The notes: a model not told the origin generated them from the sequence alone. A stretch of DNA of 64,000 nucleotides from Siphonodentalium dalli (GCA_032622095.1 CP136061.1:190904369-190968368); one strand, 5' to 3'; shown: positions 24,746 to 37,504, counted from the stretch's first letter. A program made the numbers and translations.

Positions 24746-25582
24746 ATATTTCCAGGGCATATATTTCATCTGATTTTGCGAGAATCCATATATACTTTTT
24801 CACGAGAATCCAGGGTAATTTGCGAGAATATTTACGAGAATCTAGATTTGGATTCTCGCCGAAATATAATCCCTGATTTCACTCTGAAGTGTGCCTAAAT
24901 GGCATAAATTGTACCGTGGTTCCCATGTTCGCCAAAGTGGCATAAATTTATTTCAGGATAATACTAATTTTAGGCATTCATTTATATCACTGATATCAGG
25001 ACAATAAATAGCCATTTCCATTGCATGGAACAAAGAGCGTTATTGTTTATCGGTGTTGTTTTTGGAAGTGGTGGTAGTTAAATTTTATACATTTCGACCC
25101 CCAATAAGTATTTCCGAACAAATGAATTATTAACAAGCGTGACATGACATCATTGACGAAGATAATTAACACCGATCTACAAGCAATTAAAGTCTTAAAA
25201 TGAGCTAAAATTTAACATTTTCTTAAAAAAATTTACATTTTTATCTCTCGCGACATAATTGTCACCAATAAAAACAAATTTGATTCATCGTGGAAGTTAG
25301 TCGGTGACTATAAATAATGTCACCATTCAACTGAATGTTGTTGAGCATATTTCAACCAATTTTGGAAGTTTAAATGAATATTTTCTTCACACGCAAAGTA
25401 AAATTGACAAATTTCAGGATTTTAGCCTGCTTCGTTGGGACCAAAATTTGTTGTGCACACTCAAGAAACGTCTACCGACACTCGCTAGGCCAAATTATGC
25501 CATGACCATGCTATAAACTAGCTTGAAATTGGCAAAACAATGAATTTTTTTTGGTTGAAAAAATTTACATGGGAATCTCCAG

Positions 25583-26422
25583 TCCATATATAGACCATTT
25601 TACAGATAGCGAGAATGATGCATTGTGGGCCAGAAACTATCCAAACAAAGCCACGTGCTTTACGGCCGCATGCATTTACTATGGGGGATTTAGGGTGGGT
25701 CTATAAAACTAATTATAACTTTGGTATCTGTCATAGTTTACGCGAGAAATTTTAAACATATATCAGGGACATGTACCCCTTCTAGAATGTTCAAAAACAT
25801 TTCCAGTTGCTTGTCGTATTTTAATTGTTTTATGCGATGAAATAATGCGAAAATTTAGAAAATTGCACTAATTTCTCAATATTTTTTCAATATTTTGCGG
25901 TTTTAGTAAACGCCTGATAAAAGTCGTTCTATTGGGAATTTTTACACCAAATTTTCAGTACTATCGGAATATCATAAAGGAGTTCTGTGCATTTGGTATT
26001 AATTAACCCTCTGACTGCCGAATCTGCCGTCAATAAATTCGCTTTTTCGTGTTCGACGAAAATGAAACTTGTCTGTTTAAAGGTCCCATTTTCGTGTCGA
26101 ATGGTGATAGAATCTCCATTTGTCAAGTTCATGGATAAATTACATCACACTTAATCGGCTTATGTCCGCGGCCATAAACCTGTGTTTTTATAACAATTTA
26201 TTTGAGACAAACTGTTGCGCGCATACGCAGCAGTCGGCGCTTATCAGTTGAAGTTAATAATCGTGAAGCCTGTGTAACAAATGTTCAAATACAACGGAAA
26301 AAAAATACGTAAAATAAATAGCGTGACCAATGAGCATTCACAAAACAATATAGGCCCCTACATCAGTTTTGAAAACGAGTAAAAATGATTATAAATGAAA
26401 ACGCTCTTTATCGTGTACCGGC
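25583..26422. repeat. Left arm of a large inverted repeat
   Basis: About 840 bases read inverted at about 32178-33015. Shared blocks include ATAGACCATTTTACAGATA, TTTAGGGTGGGTCTATAAAA, CAGGGACATGTACCCC and ATGTCCGCGGCCATAAACC. The arm is cut at ...GTACCGGC (26422) by the LINE that follows. The right arm continues past this point with GCTTTTGCGC. Confidence 0.85.
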
Positions 26423-29400
26423 TTTTTTTTAATGCTTTATTCTCTGATCCAGGTTACATGATAGGATATTGAGACAGAAGTATATACAAAGAAGATGAAA
26501 CATATAAACAATATTTACATCCGGTTTTACATGGTCTCAAAACCTTACATACAATTACATGTGCAATTTATATAATAAGTGTGTTGCATTTATATGTTGT
26601 GTATCATGTGTATACGGTAGGTTCATTGCTTGTGCGATAACAACAACAACTTCAACCACGTTATGTGTTGCGAGTCTTTTCTACTTCGCTAAATATAGTT
26701 TTGATAAAAGAACATAACTTGCGTAGGAAATGTGGGTCATTTGAGTTCAGAACGTCACTCATTATTACTACATTAGCCCGTTCAGCATGTCTATTTTGTA
26801 TTAGATGAGATCTTTGAGTCTTGAATTTGTTACATTCTAAAAGGTAATGAAATTCATCTCCTATTTGACTCTTGCTACACAAAATACATTTCCTGTCCTT
26901 ATGGTCTGTGTTATTCCATCTTCCGGTTTCGATTGGTAATTTATGATTGGATGTTCGAAATTTACATAAAATTGTTCGATTTTTGTAGTTCAGTAGGTCG
27001 AGATATTTCTCAAAGTAAATTTCGTGTTTGAATATCTGGTAAATTTCCCCCCTACTGGAACCGTTGTTCATATCAGCTCTCCAGGTTAATTTGAATTGAT
27101 TTATTATACTACAGCGCACATAATCCAGAAATTGGTTCGGGTTTTGTACTCTTTGAGCATCTATTAAGTGGGATTGATTACATGAAGAGAGAATCTCTCG
27201 AATTTTCAGGTTCCACTTGAAAGATTTCGTGTCATTTCCATTTAGTAGACATTCAGATAAGTCAAACAATATCTTCCCAATTCGATTTGTATTCATGTTT
27301 TTCAGGTGTACCCAGTATTTCATTAATCGTACTTTGATTTCAATTTCTATGGGTTGTCTACCTGATTCGCCGTACACCATATAGTCTGGTGTAGTCTGCT
27401 TCAGGTTCATAACATGCTTGCAGAATTTTTTGTGAACTTTCTCGATAATATTGTTGTCACTAAACCCCCAAATTCCACTGCCGTATAGAAGAACCGGCAA
27501 CACGCACAAGTCGAATAATTCAAATGTACTTTTTACAGATAGACAATTTAAACGTGATTTACTGATAACAGCATACATTGCACGCGTCCCCTTGTTTGAT
27601 AAAATCTTTTTGGCTTCCGAATAGGAACCAGATTTTGTCTGTATTATGCCAAGGTAGTTAAATTTTTTTACGATTTCTATTTCTTTCTTATCGTATGTGA
27701 ATCGGGTATTTTTTGGCGCACTTCGCTTCGATACCAATAAAATCTTTGTTTTCTCAACATTGACGGTCATTTTCCACTTCTCGCAATATCGGGCGAAAAT
27801 ATCAAGTTCATTTTGTAACCTTTTGGGGGTTTCTGCCATTAAGACCGTGTCATCGGCATATAAAATTAGTAACAGTTTTAAGTATATATTCAAGTGTTCC
27901 TGGATATGCAAGGATAGTTTTTGGAGTCCAGGTGCGCCTTGCTCAGTCATAAACGCTTCCAGATCGTTAAGGTAAATTGAAAATAGGAGAGGGGATAGGT
28001 TTCCCCCTTGTCTAACTCCTAAAAGGCATGAGAAGGCTGAGGTCAAGCTATTTCCTAACCGGACACGAGATTTAATATTCGAGTAAATGTTTTTAACAAC
28101 TCTTAGAAATCTTCCATTTATTCCGGCTAGTAGCAACTTATGCCAAAGACCCTGTCTCCATACTCTATCAAAAGCTTTCTCGAAGTCAATGAATGCACAA
28201 TAAAGGTTTATATTCAACTTTCTAGTAATTTCGGTCAGCATGTGTAATATGAAGATGTTATCAGCTGTTGAGTATCCTTTTCGAAACCCAGCCTGATTTT
28301 CAGGTATGGTTTCGTTATCTTCAATATACGCCGATAATCTATTTGTGAGAATTTTGGTGAATAGCTTTCCAAAACAGCTTAATATTGTGATAGGTCTGTA
28401 GTTTTTTGGGTCATTTGAGTCGCCCTTATTTTTTATAGATAGGTATAATTACTCCTATGCCCCAAGGATCTGGTATACAACCGGTTTCCATTACAAGGTT
28501 AAAAGTTCGTAAAAATATATTATGCAGATTCTCTGGGGCTGATTTAAGGTATTCGTTCAGTAATTTGTCTTCTCCTGGCGATTTGTCATTCTTCAAAGAG
28601 TGTAACGCGGTATTCAATTCCTGCATTGTTATCGGTTTGTCTAATGTGTCATTTGTTCCTATCACTAAGTCATCCTGTAAGATCCTATAGTCATCTTCAT
28701 ACTCTATACCATTGAGGATCTTAAAAAAACTTTCTAACATTTGAATATCAATATTTGAAGTTGGGCTCTTGCTTCGGCTGTTTATTTTTTTCCAGAACTG
28801 TTTGGAATTACTATGTTTCAGTTTAGACATGTGTAAAGAGAACTTTTCGCTGTGAATACTAATGGATTGTTTTAATTCGCGTTTATATTCCCTCGCCTTT
28901 TCTCTCATGTATAGTCTTGATCTATGGTTTCGCCCTGTTCTGTGGCTCCTAACTGCACGCCGGTATTCTTTGCGGGCAGATCTACAACTACGTGAGAACC
29001 AAGGTTTATTATTGTTAGGTTCCTTTTGTTTTCTGTGCAATTGTTGTTTCGTCGCAAATGTATCGTCTACCGCATCAAGTATTGTTTTTGCAATAAGATT
29101 GTTCACATCGTCTAAGTGAGATGAACTCAATTTGTTATCTTGTATACTATCAAGGAGGGATATCAATGTACTTATTGCGACGGGATCCACGTTCCATTGA
29201 AACTCACATACTTTAGTTTGGTCCCATTTTCGGTGACCTTTCGGTAGTGAATCGCTTGTTTCTGTGTTACATATAGTTATTATTTCAGTTAATGGCACAT
29301 TTATAGTGAACATAATTGGACAGTGACAATCGGACCATAAAGGGTTAAATTCTCCAACCGCAAAGTCATTAAGAATTGGCACGGCTTCTAGTGAACAAAC

Positions 29401-30770
29401 CATATAGTCTATTACTGAACAGTCCCGACATGTATAATCCCCAATCTTGGAGTCGGTGCCCATCCGACCGTTCATGATAAAAAAGCCATTGTTTCTACAG
29501 AAAGATAGGAGATGTCTACCATAGTTATTTTTACTTATGTCCCTACTATATCGCTGCTTTGGTATACCGTTATATTCTAAATATATTGAATTGTCATCAG
29601 TGCATGAATCAATCCCGGGTATTTCATCATTTTCAAAATCGTCTGACGGTACGAAATCCGGGTCCACAGACGTTCTAGCGTTAAAATCTCCACATAAGAT
29701 AATATTATTACTTCTATTTCGCAGATAAATGCAATCAGTCAGGATTTCGGTGAATGCATCAACGGTTGAGTATCTACTATTTTCGGGTGGAATATAAATT
29801 GCTCCTATTATCGCGTGAAGTTTATCTGTTGTAACTTCTACCCAATGAACATATGAGCACTCTGTTATAACAATATTCGTTGATTTTACAATGTCGTCCT
29901 TTACAGCGATAATAATTCCACCTGATCGTATATTCGATAATTTAGATCTATTTTTCATGAAGAGTTTGAAATCTGGCATCACTAAGTTGTCACAATCGTC
30001 GGTTTTGGTTTCAAGAAAACATAAGACATCATATGCGTCACAATAAGCTAAAAATTCTGGACATTTCAATCGAGCCCGCAGGCCACACACATTAATTGAT
30101 AATGCTCTGAGCTGGGTCCTGTTATGTTTAGATATGTGTGTTGGAGATGATGTATGATATCCATTATCCATTTGTTGCAAAAATATTTCACCAGTCTCGG
30201 TGCACGCATTATCTTGATGAATAACATCTAGATTACATATATCTCCCCCCATATGTGGCGGGTCTGGGTAGGATAATATCCTATTTCGGGTCTCATTATA
30301 CATATATTCCATATCATCATCAGAAATCAGGTCCCATTGAGTATTATTTATGGTATAAGGTGTACGTATATCTGCACGTGCATGTGGCGATGTTGGGTAG
30401 CATAATATGTTGTTAGTGGGTCCATTATACATGTAGTCCATGTCATCATCACAGAATAGGACCCTGTGAGCATCAAACAAAGCGTCGTGTATTGCCCCAT
30501 TGGTGTTCATACCATTTGTGGTAATAGCATCCCTGTGTGTGTCATGGATATAACCGGCACTATTGTTCGAACAAACATCAAATCTTTGGGATTCGTTCGA
30601 ACCGCGGCGCCCCGATATCAAATATTCACCAGGGAAATCCCCGTGTATGTTATCGCATGCATTCTCACTTGGCCGACTTAAAGAAAGACAGTTAGATTTG
30701 TCCTCGATCTCAGAGCATTGGGTGGCATAATTAGCGAGTTTGTTATCGGCGCTTTTTAATGGACGCAATC
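26423..30770 (-). mobile_element. Non-LTR retrotransposon, nearly full coding region
   Basis: Read on the minus strand, the element has endonuclease, reverse transcriptase and a C-terminal CCHC region. A 3' end follows with AATAAA (26436-26441) and an A8 tail (26423-26430). The 5' boundary is uncertain, since the open frame is closed by a TGA just upstream of 30768. No clear target duplication was found. The protein layout (APE endonuclease, RT, terminal CCHC, no RNase H seen) fits the I/Jockey-type groups common in invertebrates; the clade is not determined. Confidence 0.85.
26661..30768 (-). pseudogene. LINE polyprotein: APE endonuclease, RT, CCHC (one frameshift)
   Basis: Two long open frames, 30768-28426 (780 codons) and about 28430-26661, read as one protein interrupted by a single frameshift at an A6 run (28429-28434). 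The first frame has a low-complexity N-terminus, then an APE-type endonuclease: SINVCGLRAR, FLETKTD, LCGDFNAR and WSDCHCPI. After the frameshift comes the reverse transcriptase: NYRPIT, QAGFRKGYST, FIDFEKAFDRVW, GVRQGGNLSPLLF and YADDTVLMAE, which holds the catalytic Asp pair. Near the end is CILC...H...C (C-x2-C-x9-H-x4-C). The first codon of the open frame is TTG, not ATG, and the first in-frame ATG is about 90 codons in, so the N-terminus may be truncated. The frameshift is shared with the partial copy at 17870-20308. Confidence 0.85.
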
Positions 30771-31234
30771 ATTGGATTTTGTTCTAGGCTAAAAAAAAAC
30801 AAACAATACAGAATGTGTTCAAACTTCCTCTTTTGAAAGTTGAAGTAAAACATCACGGGTGTTGTTACAGTCTATTGTGATTCTTTGGCGAGCACGCAGT
30901 GAACACAAGTCATAGTTTGCCAAATTCATGCCGTATATCACACATGTTTAGTATACATGACACGGTGAATTGTTGAAACACAAGTGAGAACATCTAACGA
31001 AAGTTTTATGGGGTATATAAAATTGAAGCATGGCCAGTTCAAGTGATGTACAGACAGCGAACTAAAAACCTCCCTAAACGACCGTGGTGTTCCATCAACT
31101 AGACGAAAAGAAGATGAGAAAGTGCAGCAAGTCGAGTTGGCACACACACAGAAATTTCCAGTTATTCAGTCGGCAGATGATCAACAGAAACGGTTAATAC
31201 CCAAAAAGCGAAGTTGTTATGCCTGGAGTTTTTG
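30771..31234 (-). other. BHMT intron between LINE and repeats
   Basis: I see no supported gene. An A9 run lies at about 30791-30799 next to the LINE's 5' side. Confidence 0.4.
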
Positions 31235-31395
31235 TTGTCTCTTAATACATGCTCAGATTCTACATACAACGAAGATGTGAAATTCAAGATTTTTCGCCAG
31301 ATATATCCAAAGAAATACTTTGTTGAAATCTCTTGCCATATTTTGCTGTATTTATGCAAAACGTTCATCTCCATCTTAACACATCGATGTAGATT
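31235..31395 (+). repeat. Dispersed repeat shared with 60900-61075
   Basis: Both loci share AAGATTTTTCGCCAGATA, AGAAATACTTTGTTGAAA and ATCTCCATCTTAA in the same order and orientation. No termini could be defined. Confidence 0.7.
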
Positions 31396-31579
31396 GAAAA
31401 CGACATATTTGCGGTCATGTAATGAGAACATAAACGCTCTTTATATATTGGTTCCGTTTTATATGGTATAAAATGACCTTCCGAATTACTCTAAACTTGA
31501 AAGTTTTTTGTAGGAAATCAATAATTTTTTAACTTATAGTACATGTACGAATATTCATATCAAATTAAATAATACTCAC

Positions 31580-31638
31580 GTTTCTGGGTTACGTCGGTCA
31601 TTATTGCAACCGAAAACTGCACAGCGATTTGAAGGCAT
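31580..31638 (-). CDS. Possible THAP-domain first exon
   Basis: On the minus strand an ATG at 31638 starts MPSNRCAVFGCNNDRRNPE and then meets a GTGAGT donor at 31579. The start Met-Pro followed by C-x4-C is the classic opening of a THAP zinc finger (C2CH), a DNA-binding module found in host regulators and in P-element-like transposases. The later Cys and His of the finger must lie in another exon, and I did not find one downstream. It sits between the large inverted arms, so it may be the remnant of a transposon-borne gene and not a host gene. Only 19 complete codons support it. Confidence 0.4.
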
Positions 31639-31984
31639 TTTCAATTTATGATTTTGTAAGGGTAGTAGATGAGCACGAAGCGAAGTGATATTGTTGAATG
31701 AGAGTAGAAGGGTGCGAAGCGCCCGGGATGGTCGAAAAGATCGAGATATCTTCTCCTTCACCCCGGTGATTTTGTTCTCCAAACCAAGTCGAATATATAG
31801 CAGGCATTTTCAGACAACTTTTGAAGAAACCCTAGCTTATGGATTAGGTTCAACATGTCACAATATAGACACGAAAGAGTATCACCTCGCCCTCTCACAT
31901 GCTTCAGTTGTCAGTTAAAACATGAAGTTTTTCATAAAACAGTTTCATTTTCGTGAAACGCATGCGAAGCCAGATGTGCGAAGA

Positions 31985-32168
31985 GAGAATTTATTGACGG
32001 CAGCTTCGGCAGTCTGAGGGGTAATTAATCCCAAATACACGGAACTCCTTTACGATATTCCGATAGTACTGTGTTTACTCTATATTCTCTAAAAATTTGG
32101 TGTAAAATTTTCCAATAGAACGACTTTTATCAGGCGTTTACTAAAACCGCAAAATATTGAGAATATTA
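31985..32168. repeat. Direct repeat unit 1 within the right inverted arm region
   Basis: This block recurs at about 32548-32735 in the same orientation, with shared TTATTGACGGCAGCTTCG and ACGACTTTTATCAGGCGTTT. The left arm at 25.6-26.4 kb contains only one equivalent, so the right side gained a copy. Confidence 0.8.
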
Positions 32169-32177
32169 AAAACCTTC

Positions 32178-33015
32178 TTGCGCAAAAGCGCCGGTACCCG
32201 ATAAATAGCGTTTTCATTTATAATCGTTTTCAAAACTGATGTATATTGTTTTGTGAATGCTCATTGGTCACGCTATTTATTTTACGTAGTTTTTTTCTGT
32301 TGTATTTGAACATTTGTTACACAGGCTTCACGATTATTAACTTCAACTGATAAGCGCCGTCTGCTACGTATGCGCGCAACAGTTTGTCTCAAATAAATTG
32401 TTATAAAAACACAGGTTTATGGCCGCGGACATAAGCCGATTAAGTGTGATGTATTTTATCCATGAACTTGACAAATGGAGATTCTATCACCATTCGACAC
32501 GAAAATGGGACCTTTAAACAGACAAGTTTCATTTTCGTCGAATACGAAAAACGAATTTATTGACGGCAGCTTCGACAGTCTGAGGGTTAATTAATACCAA
32601 ATGCACAGAACTCCTTTATGATATTCAGATAGTACTATGTTTACTCTATATTCTCTGAAAATTTGGTTTAAAAATTCCCAATAGAACGACTTTTATCAGG
32701 CGTTTACTAAAAGCGCAAAATATTGAGAGATTAGTGCAATTTTCTGAATTTTCGCATTATTTCATCGCATAAAATCAATTAAAATACGACAAGCAGCTGG
32801 AAATGTTTTTGAACATTCTAGAAGGGGTACATGTCCCTGATATATGTTTAAAATTTCTCGCGTAAACTATGACAGATACCAAAGTTATAATTAGTTTTAT
32901 AGACCCACCCTAAATCCCCCATAGTAAATGCATGCGGCCGTAAAGCACATGGCTTTGTTTGGATACTTTCTGGCCCACAATGCAACAGTCAAAATGGTTA
33001 TCTGTAAAATGGTCT
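32178..33015. repeat. Right arm of a large inverted repeat
   Basis: This is the inverted counterpart of 25583-26422. At about 32178-32195 it keeps the AAAGCGCCGGTACCCGATAA block, the sequence at which the left arm was interrupted by the LINE. Confidence 0.85.
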
Positions 33016-34222
33016 ATAGGCATAGAGAACGATTATTTTTCGATAAAAACGAAAATAATGCGAAATGAAATTCGGCACTCGTCAGAATGGTGCAGAATAA
33101 CATACGAGTCTTGTTATATGCGAAAATTTGACCTCATTCGATAAATTAGTCTCGTAATTAAGGAATGTAAATGTAAACACGCATCAAACACGCATCAAAT
33201 TTACCTTTTGTGAGAATAACAAAAGCGCAACCTTGATCAAAGTAATACAATACACAACAACACATAGAATAAAACTGATATAAGTGAGAATAAGACGCGT
33301 ATTCAGACGTGGAATTTGACAACATTTCTTCGCTATAAATATATCTGACCCAGATAACCCAGATGCAGCTGTTTTGCGCACGTCACTTTCCATATTTGGA
33401 ATTTCCATATATGGGATTTGTGTTAACCTCAATACCGATCAAGTTATCTTAGCATAAACATAAACTATATTGTAATTTATGCAACTACGACCCTGTTAAC
33501 CCTGATAACTAATAAAATATACCGGCCAATTCATTTTAAGATCGTTATTTCACTTTGCTTTAGGCATAAATACACTCTTAAACGCACATAAACGACCCAT
33601 TGGCGTTAAATTAAATATACTCGGTATTTATTAATATTAGTTTTGTATTGCTCAGTATAGAGTTAGACCCTTGACACCTGTCAATATATTTGGGCTGAAT
33701 TCATATGATGCGGTATTATTCCTCGAAATAAACAACAAAGCCGTCGTTACTTAGAAATGTCGTTTGGGCTAACATTTACACAAATCCTCCGTGTGTTCTC
33801 CTCAATTGACACGCAGGTTCTCAGTCGACACACAGGTTATCCCAGAAACCGGTGTGAAATAAACAGCCAAGGTTTGGCTGAAATTACAAATGGAAACACA
33901 CATCTATATCTATGTATTATCAACATAAGCATTATATGTAAATATGCATCCCCACGATAACTATCACACTATAGCTTGAAGATGCATAATCCGAATTTGC
34001 GCTTCCAAATTACTATTTCTTTGTCTTCGGGTGTAACAGGGGAGTCTGTTTCGGCTTCGGCATGAAAAAAGCAGGCCAGCGAGAGACGACGAAGCCGTTG
34101 TCTTGGTTTCCCTTATGTTGACGGCCCGAGACGTAAACATAGGTTGTGTTGCGCCGCTCTCTGACCAATCAACGACGCGGTTTCTTACTGGAGGCGGAAC
34201 ATAAGTGTTTGTTTTGCCCTAC
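33016..34222 (-). other. BHMT intron without supported features
   Basis: A small match to the family 1 MITE (ATTACTATTTCTTTG then CTTCGGG) lies near 34010. No gene or bounded repeat is supported. Confidence 0.4.
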
Positions 34223-34401
34223 CTTACACTTCTCTCGAACTTTCCTCAATAATGGCAGTATTGTATCTGGTCCACGCCCACAGTTTAACCCTACGATGTC
34301 CGCTCCAGCCTCCTCTATCATACGACAAGCATCTTCGATGGGAATGCCATCTGTTGTAGAATCTTTGCCGTGAGTTATGAAGGAAACGACCACGGGAAGT
34401 C
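34223..34401 (-). CDS. BHMT: BHMT exon with first zinc-ligand Cys
   Basis: The exon completes the Gly codon split from 34997 and encodes LPVVVSFITHGKDSTTDGIP, then EEAGADIVGLNCGRGPDTIL and ends ...VREKCK. The acceptor is CTCGTTTCAG before 34401 and the donor is GTAGGG from 34222. The Cys in GLNCG matches the first of the three zinc-binding Cys of the homocysteine S-methyltransferase family. GADIVG and the preceding strand fit the barrel core. The 595-base intron to the previous exon is the shortest in this gene. Confidence 0.92.
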
Positions 34402-34996
34402 CTGAAACGAGCAATTATTTTGTAGTTTCAGTTACACGTATATGTGACTATATACATATGTATATACAATATAAAAATTCTTGAAATTCCATCCGTTCCC
34501 TTGTAACTTTGGGGATCAAAATTTCCGACAGACTGGATACCTCAAACCTTTAAACAGACGGAAAATTACACCCAAACGCCCACCACAAAGGCTGTAAAAT
34601 TCCGAACTGATGGTCATTTCTCAAAATATGTACAGTAATGGCCTAAATCCTGAAAAGTTACCCATAATTCTGCTGTGGTTAAGGAGTCGATTATTTAGGG
34701 CGTTACTGTATGAAAATTTGGACTGACACACATCCACCCGTTTTTCGACGTGTCCCTGGCATTCTCGGACAGTGAGACAGCCCAATAAAACCGCACATTA
34801 GAGATCATTTCTCGAAACTTCGGATTGTTAGAGGACGTCCAAATCTAATGTTGGTTCTCTTTATATGGCCTTTCTTAGTAAGCCAAAAAGTACTAGTTAC
34901 ATTAAAACTGTTTTTATGTATCATTATAAGGGTACGTTCACACGATAGGCAATTCGTCGATCAAATTTGCAATCAGCTCCATATATATTGATTTAC

Positions 34997-35108
34997 CTGT
35001 CGCATATTTCCTAACACATTCCAGAGCCAATTTCGCTTCACCATAGTCTGAGAAGGTCTCTGCCACTATGAAGTCGGCGCCATATCTGACGGCCCATTCG
35101 AGCTGCTC
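34997..35108 (-). CDS. BHMT: BHMT exon (AETFSD region)
   Basis: The exon starts after CGATATTTGCAG and encodes [20 protein letters not shown], then [18 protein letters not shown], with the Gly codon split at the donor (ACAG then GTAAAT). It follows directly on ...ESMFK from the exon at 45906-46100. The strand ending in VAETFSD matches the IAEYF stretch of human BHMT, which lies in the betaine and homocysteine binding face. All phases agree. Confidence 0.92.
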
Positions 35109-35480
35109 CTGCAAATATCGAGGGATATACCGGTATATCACTCAACATTTAGCACAGCTATCTCCACACAAGCGTTCAGTGGTTTTGAATTTAAGTGCCT
35201 GACATCAACGGATTTGAAGCCAAGTTGCAAGTTTGCACAAACCTATACACAGGCATGCAAGAAAGACACTTTCATGCAAATATTTTTTTCTAGTTATGTA
35301 CAAATATTTATATCTATGTCTTTCACACTACATCATATTCGCCGATTGGTCAACTGGAAACCGTTCATGAGTTTTATACCCCACCAATACATATCATAAA
35401 ATGAACCTGTATCACCGAGTCGATCAAAACACAGAAATTAATAGAAAATTCGCAGGTGAATATAAAATAAATATATATAT

Positions 35481-35832
35481 ATTACGAATTGCAACAGCTG
35501 GATGAACGACGTGTGATACAACTTCATAATAATGTGATATATTGTCGTAAATTCATATTACTCGGATTGGAGATATCACAAATCGGTATTACTCGGTTTA
35601 AGGGCGATATTATTCGATAACATGCTATTCTGGACAAAATGTGATATGTTATATTTAATATATTGATATGACATGTTGTCCAAAATAGCATGTTATCCAA
35701 TAATATCGCCCTTAAACCGAGTAGTACCGATTTGCAACATCTCCGATCCGAGTAATATGGATTTACGACAATATATCACATTATTGTGAAGTTGGATCAC
35801 ACGTCGTTCATCGAACTGTTGCAAGTCGTAAT
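35481..35832. mobile_element. 352-bp foldback element
   Basis: An almost complete palindrome: the left arm begins ATTACGAATTGCAACAG and the right arm ends CTGTTGCAAGTCGTAAT. Arms of about 165 bases flank a short AT-rich loop near 35648-35665. Inner shared blocks include CCTTAAACCGAGTA and ACATGCTATT in inverted form. There is no coding capacity. This fits a foldback/MITE-type DNA element. Confidence 0.85.
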
Positions 35833-37240
35833 AACGAGGTGTATACACTCTTATAACAATTTGTAGAAAAGATTACACATGGAATGTGTAAACACGATTA
35901 ATACACACAACAATGTGTAGTTTTACATATAACCACATGGACCAAGGGCCATTCTATACATATTGTGTATATTTTGTTACACACAATTGTGTAAGAACGT
36001 AGCTTTGGGGTAACGACCAATCTCAATTTCAGTATCAGTACCGCCACATGACATTATGAAATATCCACTCCAAAAAAAAAACGGATTTCTTTTATTTGTT
36101 TCTACTCACCTTTCACATGATTGGACTCTTTCTACATGTACCCATACATGTCCCATTGACACTTCATCTTATCGCAATCATGTTTTTCGTTGTTTTATCA
36201 ACGATTTTGTGTATATCGTCGCCTTACAGTCAAAAGGTCGTAAGTCGGATTTTGGACAAAAACGGATTAACTCGTGAAAATACTTTCCCGCTAAAGCTTC
36301 GCCTTGTGTCAAAACATCGTACCTCTAGCTCAATCGGAACCTTGTTTTTTGTCATGTGGCTATTTTGTCGTATACCGATTTGTGACGTCGTGCTCCAGGC
36401 AAAACGTCGTAACTCCTACACACCATAAGCACGTGTGCTACTGTCGCCGGGAAAAGCTTCAAATTCGGAAGGAATTCAACAAAATTCAACCTGACAGGTA
36501 TGTTACCTTCTTATAGTACATGCAATGCAGCTTAATGCATAGCATAATAGTAGCTACATTCACCAATTAGCAAACGTCGTTAAAAAACATGTTCTCTCTT
36601 CCAAATATCGTAATTTAATTCCAAAATTTAGGTTCTGTGACAGTGTCAGGTAATCATTTCTGGATATTTCCAGTTACGCATTGATAAACACTGGTTCTTG
36701 GCGTGCTATATCGATAATTATGTTAGATACGACATTTTGCATTAACTTTACTGTTCACCTCATGTCGAGACTTTCGAGATACTGCCTTTTGATGTCTGGT
36801 CCATGTTTTGAATTGTTATCATTATAATAATTGACAGGATCAGAAACACATACGTGTAACATGTAGCGTTATTGCCATTTACGCCCATGTGAATCACGTG
36901 ATCAGGCCGCATATAAATGTTCAGCATTCGGAAACTGGTAACAAAGCATGTCGACGACATTTACGCCACGGAAAACTCGTTTTACCACATAATTATTGAT
37001 TAATGGAGCTGCTATAATGCCACAAATTACACGTAAATATGTCTGACCCTGTCCAATAGCTCATTTTATCACATAATTAGCTGAAAAAACCAGGTTAATA
37101 ATTCTTGATAAGACACATGTGTAATATCAGCGCGTGCCATGACTGTGAATGACTTGCGAATGCTGCAGTTTATGCTAGTTACTGTTTTCGATGAATACTT
37201 CATGTTGTCTTGCGTTTATTTGATCATGTGATAAAAAGTA

Positions 37241-37380
37241 TCTCACACTTGTTTTATTTTATACCTAATTTATCAACCTCGTTCACTAAATTATATTTGA
37301 GTCTCGGTAAACCTCGGCTCAAATGGAATTTAGTGAACTCGGTTGATAAATTCCGTATAAAATATAAACTCGTGTGAGAT
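37241..37380. repeat. 139-bp hairpin (inverted repeat)
   Basis: TCTCACACTTGTTTTATTTT on the left pairs with the inverse near 37380 (ending CTCGTGTGAGA). The arms of about 60 bases share TTTATCAACC and TTCACTAAATT. It may be a small foldback element nested in the DNA transposon. Confidence 0.8.
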
Positions 37381-37504
37381 CCTCTATGTCTGTCTGGTCT
37401 GCCTGCCTACCTGTCATTGAATATTATCTCATTATATGTCTGCTTGTCTGCCTGCCATGCTGCCTGCCTGTATGTATATGATGGATGCGTTTACGTGCGC
37501 GCAC

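Larger units (their letters stand above)
20306..24875. repeat. Tandem segmental duplication, copy B
   Basis: This is the second copy of the 13234-17868 block, in the same orientation. It includes a dead BHMT exon copy, the family 2 MITE and three ~485-bp units (starts at 23287, 23773 and 24258). Beyond CCCTG at 24875 the sequence departs from copy A and enters single-copy sequence leading to the fuller LINE. Confidence 0.92.
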
